A DNA stretch of 64,000 bases from Methylobacterium persicinum. GTDB taxonomy: Bacteria; Pseudomonadota; Alphaproteobacteria; Rhizobiales; Beijerinckiaceae. The notes beneath the pieces were generated by a model. That model searched no databases. It was not told the origin of the DNA and saw only the letters and a list, made by a program, of their open reading frames with translations. Position 1 is the first letter of the stretch; every line of letters begins with the position of its first letter. The position numbers and the translations under genes are program-made. This document shows positions 18,474-27,552 of this stretch, piece by piece. Location of the stretch: assembly GCF_022179525.1 (NCBI RefSeq), contig NZ_BPQX01000026.1, positions 124,001 to 188,000 of the forward strand, given 5' to 3'.

Positions 18474-19905
<1,432 letters not shown>

Positions 19906-19963
19906 GTGGCGGATGTGGTGCGCAGCCCTCCCGCACCGCCCCCCGCGTTCCCATGTCAGGGGC

Positions 19964-20974
19964 ATGATCCCGCTTTCCGTCCTCGACCTTTCCTTCGTCA
20001 CGTCGGATTCGACGCCCGCGCAGGCCCTGCACGACACCCTGGCGCTCGCCCGGCATGTCGATGGCCTCGGTTACCGGCGCTACTGGCTCGCCGAGCACCA
20101 CGCCCTACCCAACGTCGCGAGCCCGGCGCCGGAGATCATGATCGGCCAGATCGCCGCCGCGACGACCCATCTCCGGGTCGGGTCGGGCGGGATCATGCTG
20201 CCGAACCACGCGCCCCTGATGGTGGCCGAGCGGTTCCGAGTGCTGGAAGCCCTGTTCCCCGGCCGGATCGACCTCGGCATCGGCCGGGCACCGGGGACCG
20301 ACGGCGTCACCGCCCGGGCCCTGCGCCGCCGGGAGGCGCCCTCGGGCAACGGGGGCGACGACTTCCTCGACCGGTTGCAGGAACTGCTGTTTTGGGACCA
20401 GGGCTTTCCCGAGGGCCATCCGTTCGGAGAGATCCAGGCGAGCCCGGCAGGGGTGAGCCTGCCGCCCCTGCACCTCCTCGGCTCATCGGATTACAGCGCG
20501 CAGCTCGCCGCGCAGATCGGTGCCGGGTTCGCCTTCGCGCAACACTTCGCGGGGATGCCCCCGGATGGGCCGATGCGGGCCTACCGCGACCTGTTCCGCC
20601 CGACGCGCCTCGGCACGGAGCCCCACGCCATCCTCGCCGTCGCGGCGATCTGCGCGGCGACGGATGCGGAGGCCGAACGGCTGGCGGCCAGCGCCCGGCT
20701 CTCGACGCTCCGCCGGGAGCGGGGCGAGTACCGGCCCCTCCCGAGCCTGCAGGAGGCCCTGGACTATCCCCACTCGCCCACCGAGCGGGCGCGGATCGAG
20801 CAGGGACGCGACAAGCTGCATGTGGGCGCACCGGACACCCTCCGGGCGCGGCTGGGGGCGCTCGCGGAATCGGTCGGGGCGGACGAGTTGATGATCGTGA
20901 CCGCGATACCCGACAGGTCGGCCCGGCACGAATCCTATCGGCTGCTGGCGCAGGGGTGGGGCATCGCCTCCTGA
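19964..20974 (+). CDS. LLM-class flavin-dependent oxidoreductase
   Basis: A 336-residue luciferase-like TIM-barrel protein. The N-terminus MIPLSVLDLSFV with RYWLAEHHALPNVASPAPEI, and then RVGSGGIMLPNHAPL, is typical of the YvbT/MsnO8 subgroup (bacterial-luciferase alpha-like monooxygenases using FMNH2). The substrate is unknown. The start at 19964 is taken because earlier sequence is Pro/Arg-rich and unlike the family. Confidence 0.9.
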   Translation: MIPLSVLDLSFVTSDSTPAQALHDTLALARHVDGLGYRRYWLAEHHALPNVASPAPEIMIGQIAAATTHLRVGSGGIMLPNHAPLMVAERFRVLEALFPGRIDLGIGRAPGTDGVTARALRRREAPSGNGGDDFLDRLQELLFWDQGFPEGHPFGEIQASPAGVSLPPLHLLGSSDYSAQLAAQIGAGFAFAQHFAGMPPDGPMRAYRDLFRPTRLGTEPHAILAVAAICAATDAEAERLAASARLSTLRRERGEYRPLPSLQEALDYPHSPTERARIEQGRDKLHVGAPDTLRARLGALAESVGADELMIVTAIPDRSARHESYRLLAQGWGIAS

Positions 20975-20994
20975 CGACCCGTCATGGCGAAGGA

Positions 20995-21020
20995 CGCCGG
21001 GACCATCACGGGTCCCGGCG
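20995..21020. terminator. Bidirectional hairpin between convergent genes
   Basis: A perfect 10-bp stem CGCCGGGACC / GGTCCCGGCG with loop ATCACG, between the LLM stop (20974) and the stop of the exported GCG protein (21030). No T-run. Confidence 0.5.
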
Positions 21021-21029
21021 CCGGACGGC

Positions 21030-21311
21030 TCAGTAGCGGCAGACGCGCCGGGGCCCGAACGGAGTCGGGCGGAAGAAGCAGCGGCGGCCGTAGAACCGAC
21101 GCGGACCATAGCCGAAAGCCGGACGGCAGCGGCCGTAGGGGCCGCGGGTCCAGCCAGGGCCGCAGCCGAAGGCCACGGTCTCGATCTGCGCCCCGCCGGC
21201 GAGCGTGGTCGCAGACCCGGCAGCGAGGGGAGCGGCCTGGGCGGAGGAGACAGCCCCGAGGCCGCCCAGCGCCAGGGCGGCGGCGAGTCCGATGAGGGAC
21301 TTCGTCATCAT
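21030..21311 (-). CDS. Small exported GCG_CRPN-type protein
   Basis: A 93-residue protein with signal peptide MMTKSLIGLAAALALGGLGA, cleaved near AQA. The mature part carries GCGPGWTRGPYGRCRP, the Cys-rich prefix pattern known as GCG_CRPN in small Rhizobiales secreted proteins, followed by Gly/Arg/Tyr/Phe-rich sequence with two further cysteines. Two ATG codons lie in tandem (21311, 21308), both with AAGGAAC upstream. Role unknown; the fold is probably disulfide-stabilised in the periplasm. Confidence 0.75.
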   Translation of the reverse strand: MMTKSLIGLAAALALGGLGAVSSAQAAPLAAGSATTLAGGAQIETVAFGCGPGWTRGPYGRCRPAFGYGPRRFYGRRCFFRPTPFGPRRVCRY

Positions 21312-21459
21312 CAGTTCCTTGCGATCCGGCGCCGCCCCGCTCGACGGGACGGCTCGACCGGTCCGCAGAACGCGGACACGGCCGATTCGTTGCAAGGATG
21401 CTCCCGGCAAAGACCCTCCCGGCAAGGAAGGCCGCCGCCAGGAACCGCGAAAAATGCTC

Positions 21460-22872
21460 TCAGCGGCCGAACAGCCGCTTCAGGCTGCCGAGGAGTCCCC
21501 CGGAAGCCGCAGCCTCCTCCCGGTGCACCGCCGCGGGCGCCGCCTCGCTCCGCGGAGCCAGGACGAGACCCAGCGCCGCCGTGTCGGTGCTCTCCCGGTC
21601 GATCAGGATGAAGCTGCCGGTCTCGCGGTTCGCCGCATAGGCGTCCACGGCCACCGGCCGGTCGAGGCTGAGGCGCACATCCGCGATGTCGTTGGCCGAG
21701 AGGCGCTCGGCCGGGCCCGGCTTGCCGGTCTCCGGGTCGATGCGCGAGACGATGGCCTCGACCGTCGCGGTCACCGTGCTGGTCCCGATCTTGGCCAGCA
21801 GGCTCGCCCCCGGCGCGAGGTCTGTCTCCGCCGCCCAGAACAGGCGGGCATCGAGCCGGTCCAGGGTGTGCAGGGGTGCGCCCTCCGCCGCAATCACCTG
21901 ACCGCGGGAGGCGTCGATCTGCTCGGCGAGGACCAGGGTGACGGAGAGGTCGGCCCCGGCCTCGGGCAGGTCGCCGTCGGCGGTGTAGATCCGCTCCACG
22001 GTGGCGGTGCGTCCGCCCGGCTGCACGCTCACCCGGTCGCCGGGCCGCACGGTGCCGCTGGCGATGCGCCCGCTATAGCCCCGGAACTCGGAGTTCGGCC
22101 GATTGACCCACTGCACCGCCATGCGGAACGGAGCGTTCAGGGCCTCCTCGCGCACCGGCACCGTCTCCAGGAAGGAGAGGAGCGTGCCGCCCACATACCA
22201 GGGGGTGTTCACCCCCGGCTCGACGACGTTGTCGCCATTCTTGGCCGAAAGCGGGATCGCCCGCACCTCGGCGAAGTTCAGGCCGGCGGAGAAGTCCGAA
22301 AAACCCTTCACGATCTCGGCGAACCGGTCCTGCGACCAGCCGATCATGTCCATCTTGTTGACGGCCAGCACCACCCGGCGGATCCCCAGCATGGAGACCA
22401 GCAGGGCGTGGCGCCTCGTCTGCCGGGTGAGGCCCTGGCGGGCGTCCACCAGGAGCACGGCCACGTCGGCGGTGGAGGCGCCGGTCGCCATGTTGCGGGT
22501 GTACTGCTCGTGGCCGGGGGTGTCGGCCACGATGAAGGAACGCTTGTCCGTCGAGAAGAAGCGGTAGGCGACGTCGATGGTGATGCCCTGCTCCCGCTCG
22601 GCCTGGAGGCCGTCGACCAGCAGGGCGAGGTCCATCTCCTGGCCTTGCGTGCCGTGCTTGCGGGAATCCCGGCGCAGGGCGGTGATCTGGTCGTCGAAGA
22701 TCTGCTTGGTGTCGTGCAGGAGGCGGCCGATCAGGGTCGACTTGCCGTCGTCCACCGAGCCACAGGCGATGAAGCGCAGAACTTCCTTGTTCTGATGCGC
22801 CGCGAGGAAGGTCGCGTAATCCTGCGCGAGGCCGGAAGCCTGGAACGCATCCTTGGACTGATGGATGGTCAT
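21460..22872 (-). CDS. cysN: Sulfate adenylyltransferase subunit 1 (GTPase)
   Basis: A 470-residue EF-Tu-like GTPase that drives CysD to make adenosine 5'-phosphosulfate (APS) from sulfate and ATP. P-loop GSVDDGKST at 38-46, DTPGHEQY from 117, NKMD at 172-175. There is no C-terminal APS kinase (CysC) domain, unlike the fused NodQ/CysNC form, which fits a pathway that reduces APS directly. Its ATG overlaps the cysD stop by one base pair set (ATGA arrangement), so the two are translationally coupled. Confidence 0.96.
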   Translation of the reverse strand: MTIHQSKDAFQASGLAQDYATFLAAHQNKEVLRFIACGSVDDGKSTLIGRLLHDTKQIFDDQITALRRDSRKHGTQGQEMDLALLVDGLQAEREQGITIDVAYRFFSTDKRSFIVADTPGHEQYTRNMATGASTADVAVLLVDARQGLTRQTRRHALLVSMLGIRRVVLAVNKMDMIGWSQDRFAEIVKGFSDFSAGLNFAEVRAIPLSAKNGDNVVEPGVNTPWYVGGTLLSFLETVPVREEALNAPFRMAVQWVNRPNSEFRGYSGRIASGTVRPGDRVSVQPGGRTATVERIYTADGDLPEAGADLSVTLVLAEQIDASRGQVIAAEGAPLHTLDRLDARLFWAAETDLAPGASLLAKIGTSTVTATVEAIVSRIDPETGKPGPAERLSANDIADVRLSLDRPVAVDAYAANRETGSFILIDRESTDTAALGLVLAPRSEAAPAAVHREEAAASGGLLGSLKRLFGR

Positions 22873-23831
22873 CAGAAGTAGCCCTCCTGCTTCTTGCGCT
22901 CCATGGCGCCGGCGCCGTCCTTGTCGATCACCCGGCCCTGCCGCTCCGAGGTGCGGGCGGCGAGCGTCTCGGCGATGATCTCCGGCAGGGTCGCGGCCCC
23001 GCTCTCCACCGCGCCAGTCAGCGGGTAGCAGCCGAGCGTGCGGAAGCGGACGACCTTCTCCTGCGGGGTCTCCCCGGGGTTGAGGGGCAGGCGCTCGTCA
23101 TCGACCATGATGAGCTGGCCCTCGCGCTCCACGACGGGGCGCGGCGCCGCGAAGTAGAGCGGCACGATCGGGATGTTCTCCTGCTCGATGTAGAGCCAGA
23201 TATCGAGCTCGGTCCAATTGGACAGCGGGAAGACCCGCAGGGACTCGCCGCGCTTCTTCTTGAGATTGTACAGGTGCCAGGGCTCGGCCCGCTGGCGCTT
23301 CGGGTCCCAGCGGTGCTGGGCCGTGCGCAGGGAGACGATGCGCTCCTTGGCGCGGCTCGCTTCCTCATCGCGGCGGGCGCCGCCGAAGGCCGCATCGAAC
23401 TTGTGCAGGTCGAGGGCTTGGCGCAGGGCCTGCGTCTTCATCACGTCGGTATGGACCTCGGAGCCGTGGCTCACCGGCCCGACGCCGCGCGCCAGCCCGT
23501 CCTGGTTGGTGTGGACCAGGAGGTCGAGGCCGAGTTCCTTCGCCCGGGAATCGCGAAACGCGATCATCTCCTTGAACTTCCACGTCGTATCGACATGAAG
23601 CAGGGGGAAGGGCAGCTTGCCCGGCGCGAACGCCTTCAGCGCCAGATGCAGCAGGACGGACGAGTCCTTGCCGATGGAATAGAGCATCACCGGGTTCTCG
23701 GTCTCGGCGACCGTCTCCCGGAAGATGTGGATGGCCTCAGCCTCCAGGCGCTTGAGATGGCTCATGCGCGCGGGCGAGGAGGCGAGGGCGGGGGTGGTGT
23801 CGGGCCGCACAGCGGCGGTTGCGGCGCTCAT
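22872..23831 (-). CDS. cysD: Sulfate adenylyltransferase subunit 2
   Basis: A 319-residue PP-loop ATP pyrophosphatase and catalytic partner of CysN. The PP-loop is SIGKDSS at 52-58, with [17 protein letters not shown] and the C-terminal [15 protein letters not shown] typical of CysD. It has a roughly 20-residue Ala/Thr-rich N-terminal extension before the usual start region [11 protein letters not shown]. It overlaps cysH upstream by 4 bp and cysN downstream, so cysH-cysD-cysN is one tight operon. Confidence 0.96.
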   Translation of the reverse strand: MSAATAAVRPDTTPALASSPARMSHLKRLEAEAIHIFRETVAETENPVMLYSIGKDSSVLLHLALKAFAPGKLPFPLLHVDTTWKFKEMIAFRDSRAKELGLDLLVHTNQDGLARGVGPVSHGSEVHTDVMKTQALRQALDLHKFDAAFGGARRDEEASRAKERIVSLRTAQHRWDPKRQRAEPWHLYNLKKKRGESLRVFPLSNWTELDIWLYIEQENIPIVPLYFAAPRPVVEREGQLIMVDDERLPLNPGETPQEKVVRFRTLGCYPLTGAVESGAATLPEIIAETLAARTSERQGRVIDKDGAGAMERKKQEGYF

Positions 23832-24640
23832 CGGGCGAACTCCGGCTCACGGGTTGCGGGCTCGGGCTCGAACACGGCGGCCTCCTGTCCCGGCTGCACG
23901 GCGGCGCCGGGGCGGCCGACATGCAGCCCACATTCCTTCTTGTCTTCCTGTTCCCACCACCAGCGCCCGGCACGCTCCGGCTCACCGACCTTCACGGCGC
24001 GAGTACAGGGGGCGCAGCCGATCGACGGAAAGCCCCTGTCGTGCAGGGTGTTGTAGGGAACGAAGTTCTCGCGGACGAACAGGTCGATCCGTTCGCGCGT
24101 CCAATCGGCCAGGGGGTTGAGCTTGAGGAGCCCCCGGTCGGCATCCCAGGCGGCGAGCGGCGTCGCGGCGCGGTTGGCCGACTGCCCGGCCCGCAGGCCG
24201 GTGAGCCAGCCGGCGGCGCCGTCCAGCGCCCGGCCCAATGGCTCGACCTTGCGGAAGCCGCAGCAGGCCTGCCGGGCCGCCACGGAACGGCGGAAACCGT
24301 TGATGCCCTCGTCGCGCACGAAGGCCTCCTCCGCCGCCCGCTCCGGAACGTAGGCGAGGATGCGGATGCCGTAGGCGGCCTCGGTCTCGACCCAGGTCTC
24401 GTAGGTCTCGGGGAAGAGCCGGCCCGTATCGAGGGTGGCGATCTCCACCCGGTCCCCGGCGAGCTTGGCCATGGCCAGGGCATGGGTGAGCACCTGGTCC
24501 TCAATGCCGAGGCTCGTGGTGAAGACCAGCCGGCCAGGCACATCCCGGGAGATCAGGGCGAGGCGGGCGGGAAGGTCGAGGGGGGCAAGGCGCCGGGCGA
24601 GGTCGTCGGCCTCGGCGGTCTTCGGGTCCGTCAGGGACAT
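23828..24640 (-). CDS. cysH: Adenylyl-sulfate (APS) reductase, Fe-S type
   Basis: A 270-residue cytosolic reductase giving sulfite from APS with thioredoxin. The four iron-sulfur cysteines are present as C126-C127 and C209-C212, and the catalytic cysteine is C237 in ECGLH. This CC/CxxC pattern marks APS reductase (EC 1.8.4.10) rather than the cluster-free PAPS reductase. It agrees with the lack of CysC in the operon. ATG at 24640 follows AGGAGC at good spacing. It heads the minus-strand cys operon, with an operator-like repeat 63 bp upstream. Confidence 0.95.
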   Translation of the reverse strand: MSLTDPKTAEADDLARRLAPLDLPARLALISRDVPGRLVFTTSLGIEDQVLTHALAMAKLAGDRVEIATLDTGRLFPETYETWVETEAAYGIRILAYVPERAAEEAFVRDEGINGFRRSVAARQACCGFRKVEPLGRALDGAAGWLTGLRAGQSANRAATPLAAWDADRGLLKLNPLADWTRERIDLFVRENFVPYNTLHDRGFPSIGCAPCTRAVKVGEPERAGRWWWEQEDKKECGLHVGRPGAAVQPGQEAAVFEPEPATREPEFAR

Positions 24641-24703
24641 TCTGCGTAGCTCCTGCGCCGGCCCTGTGGACATGGGTGGGCCGCGCCGGTTGTCGAAGGG
24701 TCG

Positions 24704-24724
24704 AAATGTTCGCTATACCGAACG
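24704..24724 (-). promoter_or_regulatory. Operator-like inverted repeat upstream of cysH
   Basis: In the cysH sense it reads CGTTCGGTATAGCGAAC, then ATTT. GTTC and GAAC arms flank 8 bp. It matches 17 of 21 positions with the site before cysJ, in the same orientation to its gene. It ends 63 nt before the cysH ATG. A TTGACT hexamer lies directly upstream of it in the cysH sense, so the site could cover the promoter spacer and -10. Confidence 0.6.
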
Positions 24725-24812
24725 AAGTCAAGGCGACTGGGCTGCGTCCGGGGCGGGAAAAACCGCCCGGGGCGTGCGTCGGCACACATGACATGGCCGC
24801 CCGCCTTCACGA

Positions 24813-24836
24813 TTTGTAAAAAAATATTCTCACAAA
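24813..24836. promoter_or_regulatory. AT-rich inverted repeat upstream of the Lrp-type gene
   Basis: TTTGT (24813) and ACAAA (24832) flank a nearly pure A/T core. The stretch stands out in a 70% GC background. It is 72 bp before the regulator's start and could be its autoregulatory site or an upstream element. Lrp-family operators are commonly AT-rich and imperfectly palindromic. Confidence 0.4.
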
Positions 24837-24908
24837 CGTCATCACACCCCTATAGAGGCGGAAGTTCCTTCTTCCTGAGAAGGAGTGCCGGAAAGGCGGA
24901 GGTCCCGT

Positions 24909-25478
24909 TTGGACGCCATCGACCTGAAGATCCTCGCCCTGCTCCAGCAGGATGCGACCCTGTCCATCGCTGCCATCGGCGAGAAGGTCGGGCTGTCGCA
25001 GACCCCGTGCTGGAAGCGCATCCAGCGGCTGGAGGCCGACGGGGTGATCGACCGGCGCGTCGCGGTGCTGGACCCGGTGAAGCTCGGCCTCGGGCTGACG
25101 GTGTTCGTCTCCATCGAGACCGCGGACCATTCGCAGGAATGGCTGCAACGCTTCGCCGACACCGTCTCCGCCATGCCGGAGGTGCTGGAATTCTACCGGA
25201 TGGCCGGGGATGTGGACTACATGCTGCGCGTCGTCGTGGCGGATATGCAGGCCTACGACGCCTTCTATAAGCGGCTGATCTCCGTCCTTCCCCTCAAGAA
25301 CGTCACGTCGCGCTTTGCCATGGAGAAGGTGAAATCCACCACAGCCCTGCCTCTCCCCGCGCCGCCCAAGGCGACGCGCCACCTTCCGGATCTGGCCCAG
25401 AACCCGGCTTCCGCCCGGGCCTCTGCTCAGGTCTCCGCCAGGGCCCTCGCCCCGGCACTCGCGGCGGTCGGAGAATGA
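24909..25478 (+). CDS. Lrp/AsnC-family transcriptional regulator with C-terminal extension
   Basis: A 189-residue regulator with an N-terminal winged HTH ([20 protein letters not shown], recognition region [20 protein letters not shown]) and a RAM ligand-binding domain ending near [12 protein letters not shown] at about residue 153. About 35 extra Ala/Pro-rich residues follow. I choose TTG at 24909 because GGAGG stands 6 nt upstream and MDAIDLKIL is the normal Lrp start; a GTG at 24885 is possible. Its place between the divergent cys units suggests it responds to cysteine or a sulfur metabolite; inferred from context. Confidence 0.88.
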   Translation: MDAIDLKILALLQQDATLSIAAIGEKVGLSQTPCWKRIQRLEADGVIDRRVAVLDPVKLGLGLTVFVSIETADHSQEWLQRFADTVSAMPEVLEFYRMAGDVDYMLRVVVADMQAYDAFYKRLISVLPLKNVTSRFAMEKVKSTTALPLPAPPKATRHLPDLAQNPASARASAQVSARALAPALAAVGE

Positions 25479-25526
25479 TCTTCTCCAACCCGATCGTGCG
25501 GCGATGCCGATCTTCTCACTTCGCGC

Positions 25527-25547
25527 CGTTCTGTAAAACGAACGTTT
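25527..25547 (+). promoter_or_regulatory. Operator-like inverted repeat upstream of cysJ
   Basis: CGTTCTGTAAAACGAAC followed by GTTT, with GTTC/GAAC arms. It is 17/21 identical to the cysH site and in the same orientation to its gene. A TTGACA hexamer (25552-25557) follows 4 bp later, so a bound protein would sit just upstream of the -35, or the true promoter lies elsewhere. Confidence 0.6.
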
Positions 25548-25588
25548 CTGGTTGACATGGGCCTCGCGCCCCACGACATGGTCCGGTG

Positions 25589-27352
25589 ATGTCTCGCTCC
25601 GCTCTCCTCCCGCGCACCGCTCCCTTCGGGGACGGCGAGCGCGCCAGCCTCGACGCCGTCCTCGTGAACGCGACGCCGGTCCAACGGGCATGGCTGGCTG
25701 GCTTCCTCGCCGGCCTCGACGCAGCAGGGGGCCAGCCCCAGGCCGCCCCCGCCGCGCCCCCCAAGGCCAGCGAGCCGCTGACCGTCATCTACGCGAGCGA
25801 ATCGGGTAACAGCGAGAAGCTCGCCGGGGACGTCGCCAAGCTCGCCCGGAAGCAGGGCTTCAAGCCGAAGGTGGTGGATTTCGCCGACCTCGACGTCGCG
25901 ACCCTGCCCAAGGCCGGCAAGCTGGTCGCCATCGCCGCCACCTGGGGCGAGGGCGAGCCCCCGGCCCGGGCCGCGCGGGCCTATGGCGAGCTGATGGGCG
26001 AGGGCGCCCCGCGCCTCGACGGCGTCGAGTTCGCCGTGCTGGCGCTGGGCGATACATCCTACGCCGAGTTCTGCGCCATCGGGAAGGCGCTCGATGCGCG
26101 GTTCGAGGCGCTCGGCGGCAAGCGCGCCGCGGAGCGGGCCGACCTCGACCTCGATTTCGAGACGCCGGCCGCCGACTGGATCAAGGGCACCCTCAAGGCC
26201 CTGGCCCCGGCCGCCGCCCCCGACAACGTGGTCGCGGTGGACTTCGCCCGGGCCGGCGGCGACGAGGACGCCGAGCCGAGCCGCGACCCCGTCGTGGTCG
26301 AGGTGGTCGAGCACGTGAACCTCAACTCCTCGCGCTCCGACAAGGAGACGATCCACCTCGCGCTGGCCTTCGAGGACGGGGCTCCGGCCTACGAGCCGGG
26401 CGACTCGCTCGAGATCTACCCGGAGAACGACCCCCAGCTGGTGGACGAGATCCTGTCCGCCACGGGCCTCTCGGGCGACGAGGCCCTGCGCAAGGCGCTG
26501 CTCGCCGAGCGCGACATCACCACCCTCTCGGCGGCGACCATCGAGCGCTTCGCCAAGGCGACGGGCTCGGAGGATGCCAAGGCCTTCGTGGAGAGCGGCG
26601 AGGTCCGCGCCTGGATCGAGGGCCGCAACCTCATCGACCTGATCGAGCGGTTCCCGGCCAAGCTCACGTCGGAGCATCTGGGCACCATCACCCGGCCGCT
26701 GCCGCCCCGGGCCTATTCCATCGCCTCGTCCCGCAAGGAGGTGGGTGACGAGGTCCACCTCGCCATCGCCGCGGTGCGCTACGAGACCTTCGGCCGCAAG
26801 CGCTCCGGGGTCGCCTCGGTCCATGTCGCCGACCGGATCCGCGACGGCGCCAAGCTGCGGGTTCGGCTGAAGCCCAACAAGCATTTCCGCCTGCCGGCGG
26901 ACCCGGCCACCGACATCATCATGGTCGGCCCCGGCACCGGCGTCGCCCCGTTCCGCGCCTTCGTGCAGGAGCGCCGCGCCACCGAGGCGCCGGGCCGCTC
27001 CTGGCTGTTCTTCGGCGACCGGCACTTCACCCACGACTTCCTGTACCAGCTCGAATGGCAGGAGGCCCTGGAAGACGGGTCGCTCACCAAGATCGATGTG
27101 GCCTTCAGCCGGGACCAGCCGGAGAAGATCTACGTCCAGAACCGGATCGACCAGCACGCCGCCGAACTGGTGGAATGGCTGGACGGGGGCGCCCATTTCT
27201 ACGTCTGCGGCGACGCCAAGCAGATGGCCAAGGACGTCCGCGCCGCGGTGGTGCGGGCCTTCGAGACCGTGAAGGGCCTCTCCTCCGCCGACGCCGAGGC
27301 GCATGTCGCCGGGCTGGAGCGGGCGAAGGTGTACCAGCAGGACGTTTACTGA
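25589..27352 (+). CDS. cysJ: Sulfite reductase flavoprotein subunit (CysJ type)
   Basis: A 587-residue diflavin reductase that passes electrons from NADPH to CysI. Domains: FMN/flavodoxin at about 65-205 (VIYASESGNSEK; TWGEGEPP), FAD domain with RAYSIASS, then NADPH domain (GPGTGVAPFRAF; SWLFFGDRHFTHDFLYQ; YVCGDAKQMAKDV), ending KVYQQDVY as in CysJ. The FMN domain is preceded by a 60-residue N-terminal region (PVQRAWLAGFLAG) common in alphaproteobacterial CysJ. A GTG directly before the ATG could also start it. Confidence 0.93.
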   Translation: MSRSALLPRTAPFGDGERASLDAVLVNATPVQRAWLAGFLAGLDAAGGQPQAAPAAPPKASEPLTVIYASESGNSEKLAGDVAKLARKQGFKPKVVDFADLDVATLPKAGKLVAIAATWGEGEPPARAARAYGELMGEGAPRLDGVEFAVLALGDTSYAEFCAIGKALDARFEALGGKRAAERADLDLDFETPAADWIKGTLKALAPAAAPDNVVAVDFARAGGDEDAEPSRDPVVVEVVEHVNLNSSRSDKETIHLALAFEDGAPAYEPGDSLEIYPENDPQLVDEILSATGLSGDEALRKALLAERDITTLSAATIERFAKATGSEDAKAFVESGEVRAWIEGRNLIDLIERFPAKLTSEHLGTITRPLPPRAYSIASSRKEVGDEVHLAIAAVRYETFGRKRSGVASVHVADRIRDGAKLRVRLKPNKHFRLPADPATDIIMVGPGTGVAPFRAFVQERRATEAPGRSWLFFGDRHFTHDFLYQLEWQEALEDGSLTKIDVAFSRDQPEKIYVQNRIDQHAAELVEWLDGGAHFYVCGDAKQMAKDVRAAVVRAFETVKGLSSADAEAHVAGLERAKVYQQDVY

Positions 27353-27394
27353 GCAGGACCGACCGTCCCCCGCGACCGTCGTCCGACCCGCGCC

Positions 27395-27508
27395 CCTCAT
27401 CCTGAGGTGCCCGCGTGAGCGGGCCTCGAAGGAGACCTCCAGGGGTCGCGCGACAGCTGGAGCCCTCCTTCGAGGCCTCCGCTTCGCTGCGGCACCTCAG
27501 GATGAGGG
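27395..27508. repeat. Palindromic intergenic repeat, family B, copy 2
   Basis: Outer arms CCTCATCCTGAGGTGCC and GGCACCTCAGGATGAGG, inner GGCCTCGAAGGAG / CTCCTTCGAGGCC. It fills most of the 200-bp gap between cysJ and cysI, which are read in the same direction. Confidence 0.9.
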
Positions 27509-27552
27509 AGCGGATCGGACAGAGGCTGCCGCCAGACCAGACCGAGACCGCC

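Noticed and set aside
24751-24768. Hairpin GGGCGG-GAAAAA-CCGCCC as a terminator
   Set aside because: It lies in the divergent upstream region of cysH and the Lrp gene, where no transcript is expected to end.
24641-24908. SAM or other riboswitch upstream of cysH
   Set aside because: I looked for the conserved SAM-I/SAM-II core and pseudoknot patterns and saw none. The region holds only short inverted repeats.
25427-27400. Long open frame (about 657 codons) on minus opposite cysJ
   Set aside because: An antisense artefact of GC-rich codons. The plus strand encodes a textbook diflavin reductase across the same bases.
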